Positions 61,688 through 64,000 of a stretch of DNA of 64,000 bases are shown here, piece by piece. Position numbers and translations under genes: made by a program. Numbering within the stretch: position 1 is the stretch's first letter; every line of letters begins with the position of its first letter. The notes beneath the pieces are model-generated. The model was not told the origin of the DNA, did no database searches, and saw only the letters and a program-made list of their open reading frames with translations. Where the stretch lies: positions 91,152 through 155,151 of the forward strand of contig JACJGO010000012.1 of NCBI GenBank assembly GCA_014163555.1, written 5' to 3'. Source of the DNA: Flavisolibacter longurius (GTDB lineage: Bacteria; Bacteroidota; Bacteroidia; Chitinophagales; Chitinophagaceae).

Positions 61688-63070
61688 ATGGCAACAGTTA
61701 CACAACAGGATGTGGCTCCTTTGCATAAGCAGCTTAGCATCACCCTTCAGAAGGAAGATTATCTTCCTTCGTTTGAAAAGTCACTGAAAGATTACAGCAA
61801 AAAGGCAAATATTCCGGGCTTCCGCAAAGGCATGGTGCCTGCCGGCCTGATCAAAAAAATGTATGGTTCTTCCTTGTTTACCGATGAGGTGCTCCGTACC
61901 GTTGACAAAGAAGTTTTTCGTTACCTGGAGCAGGAGAAACTGGACATTTTTGCCCAGCCGCTGCCGGTTGATATGAACCTGCAGCAACTGGATGTGAACA
62001 GTCCAGCGGATTACACCTTTACGTTTGAGGTTGGAATGAAGCCTGCCGTTCAGTTGCCGGACCTGGGCCAGCAGTCGCTGAAGCGTTACAAAGTGGATAT
62101 TACCGAAGAAATGCTGAACGAAGAAGTGGAACGTTTGCGAAGCCGGTATGGTAACATGAGTGAACCGGAAACGGTAGAAGGTGATGAGAATGTGATGAAT
62201 GTAACCTTTGTTGAAACCGATGAAGCAGGAAATGAAATTGCCGGCGGCATTCGCAAAGACAATTCTTTGTTGGTAAAATATTTTACCGAAAGCTTCCGCC
62301 CTTCGCTGATTGGCAAAAAGAAAGACGATACGTTCCAGATTTCACTGGACGAAGCGTTTGAAGGAAAGGAAAAAGAGTGGGTGTTGCAGGACTTAGGAAT
62401 TGACAGCGCTACCAACAAGCATTTTAAACTGACCATTACCAAAGTAGGTCTTGTTGAACCCCGCGAATTGAATGAAGAGTTCTTCACCCAATTGTTCCCC
62501 AACCAGGAAGTAAAGACCGAAGAAGAGTTCCGGACCAAGATTCGCGAAGAACTGCAAAAGCAGTGGGATACTGAAAGCCGGAATCAGTTACAACATACAC
62601 TTTACCATGTATTGCTGGACAATACCAGTATTGATTTCCCGGAAGCCTTCCTGAAGCGTTGGCTGAAAACACAAAGTGCCGATGGTCAGCAACAGCAGCA
62701 ACCCAAGACTGACGAACAGGTAGAAGCTGAATTCTCAACGTTCATCAACCAATTGAAATGGACCCTGATCATGGATGAATTGCAGAAAAGAGGTGACATT
62801 CAGGTTCAGCAGGATGATGTGCGCCAGTTTGCCAAGCAACAACTGTTAGGGTATATGGGTATGGCTGCTATGGATGAGGAAGCTGATTGGGTACGCGATT
62901 ATATTGATCGTATGATGAAAGACCGGAAATACGTAGAGGATGCCTATAACCGCATTCAAACGCAAAAAATCTTCGACTGGGCAGAGTCTCAGGTGAAAGC
63001 AGCGGAAACGCCCATTTCAAAAGAAGAATTCATTCACATGAATGAAGAGCACCAACACCATCATCATTAA
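61688..63070 (+). CDS. tig: trigger factor
   Basis: Start ATG 61688 (MATVTQQDVAPLHKQ) is used; the longer frame would overlap the tRNA. The 460-residue chaperone binds ribosomes and nascent chains. The ribosome-binding loop is IPGFRKGMVPAGLI. The middle PPIase-like domain and C-terminal helical arms are present. It ends in a histidine-rich tail (EEHQHHHH), not usual for the family. Two terminators follow. Confidence 0.9.
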   Translation: MATVTQQDVAPLHKQLSITLQKEDYLPSFEKSLKDYSKKANIPGFRKGMVPAGLIKKMYGSSLFTDEVLRTVDKEVFRYLEQEKLDIFAQPLPVDMNLQQLDVNSPADYTFTFEVGMKPAVQLPDLGQQSLKRYKVDITEEMLNEEVERLRSRYGNMSEPETVEGDENVMNVTFVETDEAGNEIAGGIRKDNSLLVKYFTESFRPSLIGKKKDDTFQISLDEAFEGKEKEWVLQDLGIDSATNKHFKLTITKVGLVEPRELNEEFFTQLFPNQEVKTEEEFRTKIREELQKQWDTESRNQLQHTLYHVLLDNTSIDFPEAFLKRWLKTQSADGQQQQQPKTDEQVEAEFSTFINQLKWTLIMDELQKRGDIQVQQDDVRQFAKQQLLGYMGMAAMDEEADWVRDYIDRMMKDRKYVEDAYNRIQTQKIFDWAESQVKAAETPISKEEFIHMNEEHQHHHH

Positions 63071-63117
63071 TCTTGTTGATGAAATAGCCTGTGAAAGAAA
63101 TAAATCTTTGGTATACA

Positions 63118-63149
63118 AAAAGAGCCGTTCAAATCTGAACGGCTCTTTT
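63118..63149. terminator. first terminator between tig and the RRM gene
   Basis: A 14-bp stem (63118-63131 with 63136-63149), loop AATC, with A and T runs at the ends. It can serve both converging genes. Confidence 0.9.
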
Positions 63150-63199
63150 CTTCTAAAGAGTAATTAATGGCTCTAAGAACAGTCTTATCTCGCAAACAA

Positions 63200-63227
63200 A
63201 AAACTCGTTCAGATCTGAACGAGTTTT
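63200..63227. terminator. second terminator between tig and the RRM gene
   Basis: A 28-base perfect palindrome (63200-63211 with 63216-63227) shares the core GTTCA/TGAAC with the first. Likely the terminator for the minus-strand RRM gene. Confidence 0.85.
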
Positions 63228-63286
63228 CGGAATTATAAAGATTTGGTCTTTTGTTACTCCTGAAGTTACTGGGTGCAGGGGAGAAA

Positions 63287-63691
63287 TTAATAGTTGTCTC
63301 TGTAGCCTCCGCCGCCGCCACGGTTGCCGCCGCCATAGCCGCCACCGCCACGGTTGCCGCCGCCGCCGTAACCGCCGCCGCCTTTTTTAAAGCCGCCGCT
63401 GCCACCGCCGCCAAAGCTGCGTTTTTTAAAGCCGCCATCGCTGCCGCCTTCTTTCGGACGGGATTCGTTTACAACCAGGTTACGTCCATCCACTTCGCTG
63501 CCATTCAATTGTGCAATAGCGGCTTGTGCCTGTTCGTCGTTTGGCATGTCAACAAAACCAAAGCCCTTGCTGCGGTTGGTGAATTTGTCCATGACAATTT
63601 TCGCAGACGCAACTTCACCATAAGGTGCGAATAAGTCGGCTAAGTCCTGCTCTTTCAGGCCCCAACTTAAGTTTCCAACATAAATGTTCAT
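63287..63691 (-). CDS. glycine-rich RNA-binding protein (single RRM)
   Basis: The 134-residue protein has one RRM with RNP2 IYVGNL (residues 3-8) and RNP1 KGFGFVDM (42-49). The tail from about residue 80 is Gly, Arg, Tyr and Phe rich (GGGGYGGGNRGGGGGYRDNY end). Such RRM-Gly proteins in Bacteroidota resemble cyanobacterial and plant cold-induced RNA-binding proteins. The repeated GGN codons of the tail make this stretch low in complexity. Confidence 0.93.
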   Translation of the reverse strand: MNIYVGNLSWGLKEQDLADLFAPYGEVASAKIVMDKFTNRSKGFGFVDMPNDEQAQAAIAQLNGSEVDGRNLVVNESRPKEGGSDGGFKKRSFGGGGSGGFKKGGGGYGGGGNRGGGGYGGGNRGGGGGYRDNY

Positions 63692-63830
63692 TAGTGAAAA
63701 ATTTAAAAAACCAAAAAAGTGCTTACAGCTGACGAGGAACCTGAACGGAGTTCTATGGGCCTGTAAAACTGAAATGGCACCGAATACGTAACGAATATAA
63801 AACTTTTAAATTCGTTTTACCAAAAATAAA

Positions 63831-63857
63831 GCCGCCCTTTCTTTTGAAAAGGGCGGC
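63831..63857 (-). terminator. terminator of the last T9SS cargo gene
   Basis: A 10-bp stem (63831-63840 with 63848-63857), 7-base loop, and a T-rich tail when read on the minus strand. Confidence 0.85.
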
Positions 63858-63876
63858 GTTTTGTTATAAAGAATAA

Positions 63877-64000
63877 TTATTGTTTCATGATTTTGAGGGT
63901 TTCGGTTTGGCCGTTTTCGCCGCTGATGCGGATAAAGTACATGCCTTTTGAAAGGGTGCTCATGTCCACAGCGGTTTGCATGCTACCGGTGGCGGGCTGG
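63877..64000 (-). CDS. C-terminal end of a T9SS type A cargo protein
   Basis: Only the last 40 residues are in the window. Read on the minus strand they are a type A sorting domain end: AVDMSTLSKGMYFIRIS, then GQTETLKIMKQ and TAA. The catalytic or binding part lies beyond the window edge, so the function is unknown. The terminator at 63831-63857 belongs to it. Confidence 0.8.
   Translation of the reverse strand, partial: QPATGSMQTAVDMSTLSKGMYFIRISGENGQTETLKIMKQ

Noticed and set aside
63251..63634. Alanine-rich open frame opposite the RRM gene
   Set aside because: It is the antisense of glycine codons in the RRM protein tail; composition is an artefact.

Overview
The window comes from a member of the Bacteroidota, most likely family Chitinophagaceae. 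The evidence is a SusD-type lipoprotein, type IX secretion (T9SS) cargo with type A and type B C-terminal domains, a PorP/SprF protein, GldF/GldG gliding proteins, a fused MurF-alanine racemase, BshA, and the Bacteroidota -7 promoter word TAnnTTTG. GC content is moderate. No rRNA genes, CRISPR arrays, insertion sequences or prophage were seen.

Layout. 1-7463: the end of a SusD gene, then two very large FG-GAP/ASPIC-UnbV lipoproteins. 7511-10633 (minus): a T9SS cargo protein and a membrane-anchored GyrI-like protein. 10738-20286: a secreted GH65 enzyme, a small membrane-anchored unknown, a cassette of two vanadium-haloperoxidase-like lipoproteins enclosing two outer-membrane beta-barrels, and a periplasmic trehalase. 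20347-21589: a DUF72 protein and a small lipoprotein. 21586-32680: two divergent operons with a GMC flavoenzyme, a gluconate-2-dehydrogenase-subunit-3-like protein, a monohaem cytochrome c, two Gfo/Idh/MocA oxidoreductases, three TIM-barrel isomerases, a DUF1080 hydrolase and a sugar/nucleoside-type MFS permease. This gene set fits periplasmic oxidation and cleavage of glycosides through 3-keto sugars. 32784-63691: mostly core genes, namely murF, AI-2E exporter, thioredoxin, lycopene cyclase, mce, cysteine desulfurase and IscA, gldF-gldG fusion, terC, murF-alr, ispF, dut, DUF4292, envC-like, bshA, M28 peptidase, relA/spoT, lspA, a GT2, a response regulator, a T9SS adhesin with PorP/SprF, tRNA-Leu, tig and an RRM protein. 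The window closes inside another T9SS cargo gene.

The main feature not explained by the gene list is a recurring kind of intergenic DNA. At eight or nine loci the spacer is built from degenerate 7- or 8-base units. The unit differs from locus to locus, and the arrays are often paired as inverted arms that could fold into long hairpins. They tend to abut the 3' ends of genes. Other points of interest are a tandem-duplicated haloperoxidase with one dead half, a C-x5-C-x3-C iron-sulfur motif in the GMC enzyme, a GldF-GldG fusion, promoters that imply nearly leaderless mRNAs, an EnvC homologue without zinc ligands, and a decayed membrane-protein gene upstream of relA/spoT on the opposite side of its terminator.

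All functions are assigned by reading the sequence; no database search was run.
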